Below are positions 1 to 10,386 of a stretch of 64,000 nucleotides of DNA, piece after piece. Source of the stretch: Musa acuminata AAA Group (taxonomy: Eukaryota > Streptophyta > Magnoliopsida > Zingiberales > Musaceae). The stretch's first letter is position 1, and each line of letters starts with the position of its first letter. The stretch covers positions 31,552,501 to 31,616,500 of the forward strand of contig NC_088345.1 in NCBI RefSeq assembly GCF_036884655.1. The letters are read 5' to 3'. The translations under genes were made by a program, and so were the position numbers. The notes beneath the pieces were generated by a model that ran no database searches, was not told where the DNA came from, and was given only the letters and a program-made list of their open reading frames with translations.

Positions 1-79
1 CAGCTTTAGCTTTTAAATTGCTGTAAGATTTCCGCTGCACTAATTCACCCCCCCCCTCTTAGTGCTCTCGATCCTAACA
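1..79 (+). repeat. S1 5' LTR, last 79 bases only
   Basis: It ends in GATCCTAACA, the LTR terminus seen in sibling copies, directly before the PBS. It holds the GCACTAA / TTAGTGC hairpin with a C-run loop that ends every Sirevirus LTR here. The rest of the LTR is off the window. Confidence 0.93.
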
Positions 80-81
80 AT

Positions 82-99
82 TGGTTTCAGAGCAAGGTT
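82..99 (+). other. S1 primer-binding site
   Basis: TGGTTTCAGAGCAAGGTT lies two bases after the LTR end. It differs at two positions from the complement of the initiator tRNA-Met 3' end (TGGTATCAGAGCCAGGTT), the usual primer for plant copia elements. Confidence 0.85.
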
Positions 100-129
100 A
101 ACTCTCTAAAGGATTAAAACCCAAGAGAG

Positions 130-1707
130 ATGGCATACGCCGGAAACCAAGAGGGGCATTCTATTACACGTCCACCCATGTTCAGTGGAACGGACTACAC
201 CTACTGGAAGACCCGAATGAGGATCTTTCTTATTTCTATGGATTTTGAACTATGGAACCTTGTTGAAAACGGATTTTCAAAGTCTTCTCTTCCAATGATC
301 GATTGGAATGAGTTGGAAAAGAAGGCTTTCGCTCTTAATGCAAAGGCTATGAATGCCTTATTTTGCGCACTTGATAAAAACGAGTTTAATCGTGTTTCAA
401 CTTGCGAAACTGCATTTGATATTTGGCACACACTTGAAGTGACCCACGAGGGCACAAGTAGAGTGAAAGAGTAAAAAATCAATCTGTTGCTGCATTCTTT
501 TGAACTTTTCCGAATGAAACCGAGTGAAACCATTGGCGACATGTTTACCCGTTTCACGGATGTCATCAACGGTCTAAAAGGACTCGGAAGAAGTTTTTCA
601 GATTTTGAACTCGTAAATAAAATACTAAGATCCCTTCCTAAAAGTTGGGATCCTAAAGTCACTGCCATTCAAGAGGCAAAAGATCTGCGCAACTTCCCTC
701 TTAAAGAACTAATCGGGTCATTAATGACCTACGAAATGACTTGCAAAGCTCATGAAGAGCAAGAAGACATCCTTCCAAAGAACAGGAAGGATATGGCACT
801 TAAAACTTCTGAATGCCACTTGAGAGAAAACTCAAGTGATGAGGACTGTGATGATGACTTGGCACTTTTGACAAGAAAGTTTAAGAAATTCTTCAAAAGA
901 AACAAGTTTAAAAACGATGTGAAAAATAAACTTGAACCCAAGAAGGACCAAGTGATCTGCTACGAATATAAAAAGCCGGGACACTACAAGAATGATTGTC
1001 CCCAAGTCAAAAGAAGAACATCAAAGAAGAAGGCTCTTCAAGCAACATGGGATGACTCGAGCGCATCTGAAGAAGAGGAGTCCAACACCGAGCAAGTTGC
1101 TCATTACGCCTTAATGGCCATCGGAGAGGAGGTAACGGATTTATTAGATGCTGATTTATCTTTCGAGGAATTATTAAATGCCTTCCATGATTTATTTGAT
1201 GAATGCAAAGTTATAAATAGAAAATACAAATTGCTAAAAAAGGTACATGATAGTCTTACTTGTGATTTTAATAAGTTAAAAATCGAATATCATGATAGTT
1301 TAAATTCATGTATAAAATGTCATGATCTAGAAATCTGTCAAAAAGAAAACTTGCTACTTAAGGACACCTTGAAGAAATTCGAGGTTGGTAGCAAGTCATT
1401 AAACATGATCCTTACAAACAAGGGTCATGCTCCCAAAAGAAGTGGGATTGGATTTGTGAGGAGTCCTCACCAAAATCCAACTACCTTTGTAAAAGGCCCC
1501 ATCTTACATGTTAGAAGCAAATGCAACTTTTGTTGCAAGTTTGGTCACAAGACACATTATTGTCCATTCAGGAAATGGAGTCCAAACAAATTGATATGGG
1601 TTCCTAAAGGAACCATGACAAATTCTATGCAACATGATAAAAAATGTAGATCTATTTGTGAGGAACCCAAAAGCAAATGGGTACCTAAACATCATCCTTT
1701 CTTGTAG
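130..1707 (+). pseudogene. gag: S1 gag (capsid/nucleocapsid), interrupted
   Basis: Gag forms the virus-like particle and binds genomic RNA. The start at 130 gives the same N-terminus (MAYAGNQEGHSITRPPMFSG) as the intact S2 copy. The N-terminal half is the plant copia Gag polyprotein fold (YWKTRM, LWNLVENGF, AFDIWHTLEVTHEGTSRVKE). A CCHC-like knuckle sits near 957-1000, but its second Cys is replaced by Tyr (CYEYKKPGHYKNDCP; S2 has CYECKKPGHYKSDCP). A second CX2CX4HX4C knuckle lies near 1520-1565, and an acidic stretch lies between them. A serine codon of S2 (TCA) is TAA at 472-474, splitting the frame after 114 residues. It ends at TAG 1705-1707. The missing knuckle Cys and the nonsense codon say this copy no longer makes normal Gag. 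Confidence 0.93.
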
Positions 1708-4700
1708 AAAACTAAACCATCGCAAGCTAGGAGCAAGAGATGGTACCTTGACAGTGGATGCTCAAGGCATATGACCGGAGATTCATCCCAATTCTCTAAG
1801 CTCTCTAGCATAAACGAAGGATATGTCACCTTCGGAGACAACAACAAGGGTAAAATCATTGGCAAAGGAACCATAGGTAACAAATCCAACTTTTCTATTG
1901 AAGATGTTTTGCTAGTTGATGGTCTAAAACATAACCTCCTAAGCATTAGTCAATTATGTGATAAAGGATATATCATCAAATTTGAATCTAATGCTTGCGT
2001 CATTGAAAAACCTCACAAAAACATATCTATGATTGCATTAAAACAAAATAACGTATACACTATTGACATCGATGATTTATGTAATGAAACATGTTTTTCT
2101 ACTTTAAATGAGAATGCTTGGATATGGCACAGAAGATTAGGTCATGCTAGCATGAAGCTAATCACTCAAATATCATCCAAAGAACTTGTAAGAGGAATTC
2201 CTCATATCAAGTTCATCAAAGATAATGTATGTGATGCCTGCCAATTAGGTAAACAAATTAAGAGTAGCTTCAAATCTAAAAATCAAGTAAGCACCTCTAG
2301 GCCCTTACAATTGATCCATATGGACTTGTTCGGACCCATCTCCACATCAAGCCTAGGAGGTAGCAAATACGCTTTCGTCATCATAGATGACTATAGCAGA
2401 TACACATGGACTTACTTTTTAAAACAGAAAAGTGAATGCCTTAGATCTTTTACCAAGTTTTGCAAACTCGTTCAGAATGAGAAAGGTTCTATGATTTCGT
2501 CAATTAGAAGTGATCATGGTGGTGAATTTCAAAACCATGATTTCCAAGAATTTTGTGAACTCAATGGATACAACCATAATTTCTCTACTCCTAGAAACCC
2601 TCAACAAAATGGAGTTGTAGAAAGAAAAAATTGAAATTTACAAGAAATGGCAAGAACCATGTTAAATGAACATAACCTACCCAAATAGTTTTGGGCCGAA
2701 GCCGTAAATACTGCATGCTATATCTTAAATAGAGTTCTAGTGAGACCTCTACTAACCAAAACTCCCTATGAGTTATGGAACAATAAAAAACCCAACGTTT
2801 CATATTTCAAAGTCTTTGGGTGTAAGTGTTTTATCTTGAATGAAAAAGACAACTTAGGAAAATTTGATGCTAAATCCGATGAAGGAATCTTTCTTGGTTA
2901 TTCTACAGTTTCTAAAGCCTTTCGTATCTTTAATAAAAGAACTCTAATTATTGAAGAATCCATTCATGTTGTTTTCAATGAGACTTCTGAAATCACGAAA
3001 AATGATCTTGACGATGATGTTAATTTTGATTCTTTAAATTTAAACGAGACCCCGTCTCCAACTAGCAACTTGGATGCATCCACTTCTCAGATTTTCTTAC
3101 CCAAGGATTGGAAGTATATAGATGCTCATCCTAAGGAGCTAATCTTAGGAGACACATCAAAGGGAGTTCAAACACGATCTTCTCTTAAAACCTTTTATGC
3201 AAATACCGCCTTTCGCTCCCAAATTGAACCCAAATGCGTCGATGAAGCCATGAAAGATGATTCATGGATTATCGCAATGCAAGATGAATTAAATCAATTT
3301 GAAAGAAATGGAGTGTGGAAGCTTGTTCCTAGGCTAAATGACCATCTAGTTATTGGTACTAAATGGGTCTTCAGAAACAAGCAAAATGAAAATGGTATCG
3401 TGGTTAGAAACAAGGCTAGATTAGTGGCCAAAGGTTTCAACCAAGAAGAAGGTATCGATTACGAAGAAACCTTCGCTCCTGTGGCACGATTGGAAGCCAT
3501 AAGGATGCTCCTTGCCTACGCTAGCAGTAATAATTTTAAGTTGTTTCAAATGGATGTTAAAAGCGCCTTTCTTAATGGCTTTATTTCCGAAGAAGTCTAT
3601 GTTGAACAACCTCCTGGATTTGAAAATAATAGTCTCCCTAATCATGTGTTTAGATTAACTAAAGCTCTCTATGGTTTAAAACAAGCTCCTAGGGCTTGGT
3701 ATGAGAGACTTAGTTCTTTTCTTATTGAAAATAATTTCATAAAAGGCAAGGTTGATACTACATTATTCATCAAGAACTTTGAAAACAATTTTCTCATTGT
3801 TCAAATTTATGTTGATGATATTATCTTTGGTTCTACAAATGAATCTCTTTGTGAATCCTTTGCGAAAACTATGAGTCATGAATTCGAAATGAGTCTAATG
3901 GGAGAGTTAACATTCTTCTTAGGCCTACAAATCAAACAACTAAGCAATGGCATCTTTATTAGTCAAACCAAATATGCTGTGAGTTTGCTAAAGAAGTTCA
4001 AAATGAATAATTCAAAAGCCATTGACACTCTTATGAGCACCTCCACTAAGTTAGAAATTGATGAGAATGGAGAAAGCTTCGATCAAAAAACCTATAGGGG
4101 TATGATAGAAAGTTTACTTTACCTCACTGCCACCAGACCAGACATCATGTTCAGTGTAGGACTTTGTGCTAGATTTCAATCAGACCCTAAGATATCTCAT
4201 CTCAAAGCAGTCAAAAGAATACTCAGATATCTTAATGGAACTACCAATCTAGGATTATGGTACCCAAAATCAGAAAATTTTGAATTAACAGCTTATGCTG
4301 ATGCGGACTTCGCTGGCTGTAGACTAGACAGAAAAAGCACATCAGGATCATGTCAATTTTTAGGACATGCCCTTGTATCCTGGTCATCTAAGAAACAAAA
4401 CTCGGTTGCTCTATCAACAACCGAAGCTGAATACATTGCAACAAGTGCATGCTGTGCACAAGTTGTATGGATGAAAAACACTTTAGAAGATTACAAAGTG
4501 AATCTTAAAGATATTCCCATTAAATGTGATAACACGAGTGCAATATGCTTAACTAAAAATCCTATACAACACTCAAGAACAAAACACATTGATATTAGAC
4601 ATCACTTTATACGAGATAATGTCACTAATCATGATGTAACCATAGAGTTTATTGATACCAAACATCAACTAGCCGATATCTTTACAAAACCCCTATGTGA

Positions 4701-4758
4701 AGAACAATTTGATTACATAAGAAGAGAATTAGGAATGTTGATGTGTCCGAATACTTAA
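1708..4758 (+). pseudogene. pol: S1 pol polyprotein (protease, integrase, RT, RNase H), interrupted
   Basis: Pol continues in the gag frame after the 1705 stop. The protease active site DSG is near 1750. The GAG-pre-integrase HHCC zinc region (WHRRLGH ... CDACQLGK) is near 2122-2255. The integrase core follows with D in HMDLFGP (about 2323), D in SDHGGEF (about 2512) and E in NGVVERKN (about 2622). TGA at 2632-2634 and TAG at 2686-2688 break the integrase. An open 672-aa stretch from 2740 holds the integrase C-terminus, the RT ([22 protein letters not shown], catalytic YVDDIIFG near 3810) and RNase H ([19 protein letters not shown]), ending [12 protein letters not shown]...CPNT. RT and RNase H are intact. 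Only point nonsense changes break the rest, so decay is limited. Confidence 0.95.
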
Positions 4759-5479
4759 ACTAGTTAAAATTATTTTTCGGATGTTATTACTATTACATGC
4801 CTTGACAACGCTTGATCAAATAACATGTTGTACACTCTTATGAAAACTTTTTGAAAAATGACTTTCCTCCTTCAAGCAACAAACAATAAAGAGATATTCA
4901 AAGAATTATATGTGTCATGACTTCCTTTATGTGCTTGATAATGCTATCATGCTTTTTGTTGATGACAAAGGGGGAGAAACATATGAATTGATAAACACTA
5001 TGTCATAGCTGAACTGCCATAATCATGTCTATGTCATAGTTGCAAATACTTGAGTGATGCTATAAACAATGTTATAGTTATGCCATCCTTGCATCACCAA
5101 GAGATATGTGAACATGTGCTATAGTTTGCATCATGTCTTGATTTGATATTCTATATTGTGAAGAAAATGCAAACTTGCTAGAAAATCTCAAATGTGTGCA
5201 TCATGTAAAAAGTCCTTCGTAGCTTTATATGATTACATGATGAATAGTTACAAACACTATCATACAAACTTGATGATGTATGTCATGCCTTGACATCATT
5301 CTTGAAGAGATACATCATGATGGGCATCATGATGGGAGCATTGATAAGTTTAACTGATCTAACTTATCAATACGTCACTTGAATTCTTAGGTCTTGAATT
5401 CAAGGTTGACTTATCTCAACTATGGCATATAGATAGGGGGAGTTAAGGACAACTCCTTTATCAATTGATTGTCATCATC
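4759..5479 (+). other. S1 3' non-coding region between pol and PPT
   Basis: No ORF of note and no envelope-like frame, although some Sireviruses carry one here. It is AT-rich with repeated ATCATG-type words. It holds an upstream PPT-like tract (4967-4978, after TTGTTGATGA). The segment near 4780-4860 matches the S2 region near 21600-21870 in inverse orientation, supporting common descent of S1 and S2. Confidence 0.8.
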
Positions 5480-5493
5480 AAAAAGGGGGAGAT
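5480..5493 (+). other. S1 polypurine tract
   Basis: AAAAAGGGGGAGAT lies directly before the 3' LTR start TGTTGAATCT. It is the plus-strand primer site. A second copy of the GGGGGAGA core lies about 500 bases upstream. Confidence 0.88.
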
Positions 5494-6009
5494 TGTTGAA
5501 TCTCGGATTTTGATGATGAAGTCAATTGTCATTTGTTATCTAATCTATGTGTTGAGATAAGTGTGCAGGATTAACTACGATGAGAGTAAGACAAGCAGCA
5601 GGTGTTGCGCCGGAGTCAAGAACATGATCACGTTGGGAGTTCGAGAGTTCGACGGAAGTTCGGACGGTCGTCGGAGGTTCAGCGAGAACAGATCCGAGAA
5701 GTCCAGAAGCTTGCCAAGCGAAGCTCGTCGGAACTCGCCAAGTGGATCGTCGCAAAGTCCAGGAGTATGCCGGATGTCCGCAAAAGGATCACCGAGGGTT
5801 TATCGGATGATCGATGGAAGTTCGCTGGAAACTCGCCGGAAGAAGCGATTGACGCATCGGAGCATAGCTGCAGAAGTTGTCTTAGAGTTAATCGTAGTTA
5901 GCACGATGATTAAGCTTGAAAATGGGAGGTGATCCCATTAGCTTAATCTTGGGGCAATTGGGCCCCTGAAAAGATTCAAATTGGGCCGAATGGAGTGAAC
6001 CATTCGGAC

Positions 6010-6590
6010 CCTGATTGCACTAGGCGGTGCAACCGCCTAGGCCAGGAGGTGCAACCGCCTGGGCTGCGGGACTGGGCGGTGCAACCGCCCCAGCCAAGCG
6101 GTGCAACCGCCCAGGCCATGTCTTCCAACAGGACTAGGCGGTGCAACCGCCCCAGCCAAGAGGTGCAACCGCCCAGGGCTCAGTCTCCAAGCGAGACTGG
6201 GCGGTGCAACCTCCTCTATCAAGAGGTAGCACCGCCAGAGCTCAAGTTTCGAGCTCTGCCAAGAGGTGCAACCACCGAGCTCGGTCTTCGAGCTCTGGCA
6301 GAGAGGTGCAACCTCTTTGGACAGGAGATGCATCGCCTGAGCTCGGTCTTCGAGCTCTGGCAGAGAGGTGCAACCACCTCTGGCAAAGAGGTGCATCAGC
6401 CTGAGCTCAGTTTCGAGCTCTGCCTGGTGATGCAACCACCGAGCTCAGACTTCGAGCTCTGCCAGGCGATGCAACCACTGAGCTTAGTCTTCGAGCTCTG
6501 GCAGAGAGGTGCAATCGCCTGAGCTCAGTCTTCGAGCTCTGCCAGGCGGTGCCACCTCTCCGGTCAAGATGTGCAACCGCTTGATCCCGG
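6010..6590 (+). repeat. Palindrome array in S1 LTR U3
   Basis: About ten copies of GGCGGTGCAACCGCC-like hairpins (6-bp stem, GCA loop) merge into units of GAGCTC...TTCGAGCTCTG(G/C)CAG joined by GAGGTGCAACC. GAGCTC is itself palindromic. The array lies just upstream of the TATA box. Palindromes in this LTR region are known from maize Sireviruses. Confidence 0.85.
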
Positions 6591-6641
6591 AATTCCGGGA
6601 TTTGATCGTTTTGAGCTCCAAATTTGAATTGGGTTGGGGCC

Positions 6642-6649
6642 TATAAATA
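6642..6649 (+). promoter_or_regulatory. S1 LTR TATA box
   Basis: TATAAATA in the context GGGGCC-TATAAATACCCC, found at the matching place in most Sirevirus LTRs of this window. Transcription would start some 30 bases on, near the CACTGAAAAGA segment. Confidence 0.75.
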
Positions 6650-7158
6650 CCCCACCCATTCAACACTGAAAAGACACAGATCCACACCGAATTCTTGATC
6701 TTTTCAGTGATTCTAAGAGCTCAAATTTGTGTAAAGTCCTAAAGTTCTCCTCCTTCTGTTCTTCAAGTCTTGAGTTGTAAAGAGAGGAGAGAAAGGATCT
6801 GTAAAGGTTGTCTCCTGAGCCTGTCAAAAGGAGAGAAACTGTAAAAGGGCAGTTAGCCTTCGCCTATTGAAGGAAGGCAGCTAGTTGATGTCGGTGACCT
6901 CGTCGGAGGAGGAAGCCAAAAGTGGAGTAGGTCAAGACTGACCGAACCACTCTAAATCATCGGTTTGCTTTTACCTTGAGCACTTTATCATTACTGCAAA
7001 CCTCCTACATTGCTACTGCCCTCTGCGCCTTTACGAACGAGTTTCTAAGCTCTGATCTTTCAGAATCTGCATTCAAACGTAAATCGTGTTTTCGTACGAT
7101 CTTCACACTGCAGTTTACGGTTACATTCAAATTCCATTTATAACTGCAAATTGCTTTC

Positions 7159-7565
7159 TACGTAAAACGCTTTTCAAGGTTCAAAACTGCTTTTAGACGC
7201 AAAACTACATTTAGACGTAAAATTACGTTTAGACGTAAAACTGCGTTTAGACGCAAAACTGCGTTTAGACGTAAAACTGCGTTTAGACGTAAAACTACGT
7301 TTAGACGTAAAACTGCGTTTAGACGCAAAACTGCGTTTAGACGCAAAACTGCGTTTAGACGTAAAACTGCGTTTAGACGTAAAACTGCGTTTTGACGTAA
7401 AACTACGTTTGAACGGAAAACTGCGTTTAGACGTAAAATTACGTTTAGACGCAAACTGCGCTTAGACGCAAACTGTGCTTAGACGCAAACTGCGCTTAGA
7501 CGCAAACTGTGTTTAGACGCAAACTGCGCTTAGACGCAAAACTGCGCTTAGACGCAAACTGCACT
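7159..7565 (+). repeat. 18-bp minisatellite in S1 LTR
   Basis: Imperfect tandem units of 18 bp, consensus GCGTTTAGACGYAAAACT, about 20 units, lying in the transcribed part of the LTR. The later units are shorter (16-17 bp). Because 18 is a multiple of 3, the array is open in several frames (LRLNAV repeats) and is not a gene. Confidence 0.9.
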
Positions 7566-7688
7566 GTGATTCTGCTTTTATATCGAAATCATTTTTTATC
7601 GGACGAATGCAGCTTTAGCTTTTAAATTGCTGTAAGATTTCCGCTGCACTAATTCACCCCCCCCCTCTTAGTGCTCTCGATCCTAACA

Positions 7689-7720
7689 ATATATACATAT
7701 ATACTTATATATATAAATAT

Positions 7721-7775
<55 letters not shown>

Positions 7776-7830
7776 AATATATATGTATATATATGTAAAT
7801 ATATATGTATATATATGTATGTATATATGT

Positions 7831-7861
<31 letters not shown>

Positions 7862-8001
7862 CATATATACATACATATATATACATATATATATGTATAT
7901 ATATATATATATATATACATATACATATGTATATATATACATATATATATATATATACATATGTATATATATATATATGTATATATATGTGTATATATAT
8001 G

Positions 8002-8057
<56 letters not shown>

Positions 8058-8092
8058 AATATATACACATATATATATATGTATATATATAC

Positions 8093-8140
<48 letters not shown>

Positions 8141-8320
8141 GTATATATATGTATATACATATATGTATATACATGTATATACATATATGTATATATATAT
8201 ATATGTATATACATATATATACATATATGTATATACATATATATATATATATACATATATATGTATATATGAATATATATGTATATATACATATATATGT
8301 ATATATATATATATATATTT
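7689..8320. repeat. AT/GTAT microsatellite, about 630 bp
   Basis: Mixed TATA, TATG and TACA tetranucleotides with no other content. It abuts the S1 LTR end on the left and merges on the right into a decayed copia leader (8320-8590). The T2 leader carries a short TATATATTTGCAT stretch at the matching position, so the array probably grew from that seed. Long open frames on both strands (IYIYI) come from the repeat. Confidence 0.93.
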
Positions 8321-8590
8321 GCATACGATGTAGATATATATTAAATATGTATGTGTATGACATGTCATATTAGGAGACCAAATCAAAAATCTCTTTTCTT
8401 TATAATATTAAGTCGATAAATGTGAGGCAATTAGATTAACCCACCTAGCCTTCTATCGTTATAGGTAGGGATCAATTCACAATATAGTTTGAGTTGGTCA
8501 AGTCACTCGAGGCTTACCTATTTCACGATTCGCTATCTTCGATATGACATAGAGATGTCAACGGTAACCCGAGGACATGGAATGGTGCCC
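8320..8590 (+). mobile_element. T4: leader fragment of a T2-family copia element
   Basis: It aligns by eye, in inverse orientation, with 53585-53860 in the T2 leader: shared GACATGTCATATTAGGAG, GTGAGGCAATTAGATT, TTCGATATGACATAGAGATGTCA and others. No gag follows, and the homology stops near GGACATGGAATGG. Truncated on both sides. Confidence 0.75.
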
Positions 8591-9275
8591 CCAAGGGTCT
8601 ATTGGTCATCCCCCCACCTCCATCTGTTGATGCCTTGGTGGACTGGAGCTTCTTCGCCTCCTACTCGTTTGCTGCTATTGAACCCGATTGCATGGCTCTG
8701 TCCCTAAGTTTCCCACTGAAGCTACGTTGGGAGGGGCTGACTGTGGACTAACGGTTGTGGGAGGAGGCTGAGCCAATTGCCACATACTATTGGGGCTCGC
8801 TCATCCCCGTCCTGGTTGTCGTGGTATACTATTGCTCGCCAAAGGTCTGTTCTCCCAGTGAAGTCCTAGTAAGGTCCCTTCCTTAAGCATACCTTATTGT
8901 TTTCTTTAGTCTTCCTCTTTAACTACTTTTCTCCTACAAAACCACCACTACATGATGGCGCTTGTCGACCATCTACGGGATGCAAGGGCACTGTTTAGTT
9001 GGCTCTCCCTAGCCAACTCTACCCTGTGAGCCCAAGCGGAGTGCCCTAAAGAAGAGAGGTGGGCGATGGAGGCCCGAGTTGCAAAGCTATCCTCTTAGCT
9101 AACTCGGACCTACCTTTAAGTTAAGGAGGTGGAATAACGCCTTATAGAAGCATATAGGAGGGCAGAGGTTGAGATCTTCGAACTATCCTTGGATCTGGGC
9201 CTAGCTATTTGCCATGCCAAAGAAGCTAAGGCACCGGTGGAGGAGGCTTAGGATACGGTGGCTACTATTGAAGAC
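8590..9275 (+). pseudogene. U: decayed coding remnant of unknown family
   Basis: I do not recognise the family. From about 8584 one frame runs 55 codons (VIPPPPSVDALVDWSFFASY, then FPLKLRWEGLTVD) to a stop. Around 9056-9275 another stretch reads like a charged helical or coiled-coil region (RWAMEARVAKLSS, EAYRRAEVEIFELSLDLGLA, CHAKEAKAPVEEA) with four stops. Base use (GC-rich, codon-like) differs from the flanking LTRs. It could be the gag or accessory ORF of an old Ty3/gypsy or other element, or a host pseudogene. LTR S12 inserted at its right end. Confidence 0.45.
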
Positions 9276-10386
9276 TGTTAGGATCAAGTCAGCACTAAGA
9301 GGGGGGGGGGGGGGGGGTGTGAATTAGTGCAGTGGATAAAATTAACGTCGGTTCAAAATTTTTGTTCATTTGATAAAAAACTATATCAGAAATGTGCTTG
9401 ACTTGAAAGTATATGGAAAAGTGTAATGAGAAGGTAAAGCAAGTAAGGCAGTTTTCAGTAAAGATAAATTACACAAATAGAAATACAAACCGAGTTTTAT
9501 AGTGGTTCGATTGTTATGACTTACATCCACTCCCAATTCCTCTTCTGTCGAGGCCACCAGCTTCCACTAATGATCTTCCTTCAATGGGTGAAGATCAACT
9601 ACCCTTTTATACTCTTTCTCTTATCATGGGCTTAGGACACAACCCTTGCAAGCCTCTCTTTCTTAGACCTCCCTTCTCCCTTTAGACAAACTTCTAAATA
9701 CTAGGAAGAAGTTGTCCCAAATCCTAAGAGAGTTTCCTAATTTTTTTCTTAAGTATTTTTCTCCTTTTTCAATTTAATTTCATGCTCAATTCTTGCTGCT
9801 TCATGTAGGAATAGCTGGGGTATTTATAGACCCCAAATGACTTCAAAATTAGAGCAAAAAAAGGTCTTATCCTGGGTTTCCCGGGTCCTAACGGTACCAC
9901 CACCTACAGCATTGACACTAGGTGGTACCACGGCCTAGTCTGGCGGTACTACCACCTAATAGTCTCGAAGACTATGCCACCGATGGTTCCATCTATTGGG
10001 TCACTGTTTGGGCCTTTCACTTGGCCCAACATAGCCTATTCTTGGGCCCAATTGGCCCCTAATTGAGTTGGTCCAATTCTAACCCAATTACACCTAAAAC
10101 CTACTTAGATCAAGACAATTATTACAAAGCTAATCAAATGTTGTTTGGCATGTCATTGGTTCATTGACGCCTCATCCGATTCTTCAGTGCATCATCCTCT
10201 TTTGCGGCCTATTGCCCAATCAGCCAGTTAACCTCCGTAACTCTGATTTCCTTGGCGCAATTTTCGCTCTTCTTGGCCCGATGCTTGAACCCATGGCCCG
10301 AAGCCTTCTATCGATATGTCGACTGATCCTCCGACTCGATGTCCAATCTTTTGACAAGTTCCACTCTAGCCTAACATGATTCTTCT
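9276..10386 (-). repeat. S12: truncated Sirevirus LTR
   Basis: It starts (inverse orientation) with TGTTAGGATCAAG and a G-run of about 18 bases, the mirror of the CCTAACA LTR end. It has a TATA box at 9821-9828 (inverse), GGTGGTACCACC-type palindromes (9893-9965) and the conserved core near 9505-9600. It breaks at about 10386 where S3's LTR begins. The lost end should hold the TGTTGAATC start. Same broad LTR type as S7 and S11. Confidence 0.85.

Larger units (their letters stand above)
1..7688 (+). mobile_element. S1: Sirevirus-type Ty1/copia LTR retrotransposon, cut by the window start
   Basis: In order it shows the last 79 bases of a 5' LTR, a PBS, gag, pol (PR-IN-RT-RNase H), a 3' non-coding tail with two PPT-like tracts, and a full 3' LTR. 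The 79-base 5' LTR tail matches bases 7610-7688 of the 3' LTR, including a 9-base C run, so both LTRs belong to one element. Gag and pol lie in the same frame but are broken by nonsense codons at 472, 2632 and 2686, plus a stop at the gag/pol boundary. The coding order PR-IN-RT-RH is that of Ty1/copia. Long gag, repeated PPTs and palindrome-rich LTRs are Sirevirus traits. The 5' flank lies outside the window, so the target-site duplication cannot be tested. Confidence 0.93.
5494..7688 (+). repeat. S1 3' LTR (2195 bp)
   Basis: It starts TGTTGAATCTCGG and ends GATCCTAACA (TG...CA). In order: a C+G-richer U3 start, a palindrome array (about 6010-6590), a TATA box (6642-6649), a core conserved in all Sirevirus LTRs here (about 6860-6960), an 18-bp minisatellite (about 7159-7565) and the terminal poly-C hairpin. 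It is the same family as the S2 LTRs and solo LTR S8. ORFs inside it are products of the repeats. Confidence 0.95.

Noticed and set aside
4759..5479. Envelope-like ORF after pol in S1
   Set aside because: Some Sireviruses have one, but no frame of useful length is present here.
5561..5932. 123-aa Ser/Arg-rich frame at the S1 LTR start (also 40117-40488)
   Set aside because: Within LTR U3; overlapping frames on both strands and no conservation by frame in S3 or S10.
7159..7565. CRISPR-like array
   Set aside because: Units are contiguous 18-mers without unique spacers, in a plant LTR.
7649..8386. Long open frames of Ile/Tyr/Val repeats on both strands
   Set aside because: They come from the TATA/TATG microsatellite, which lacks stops in most frames.
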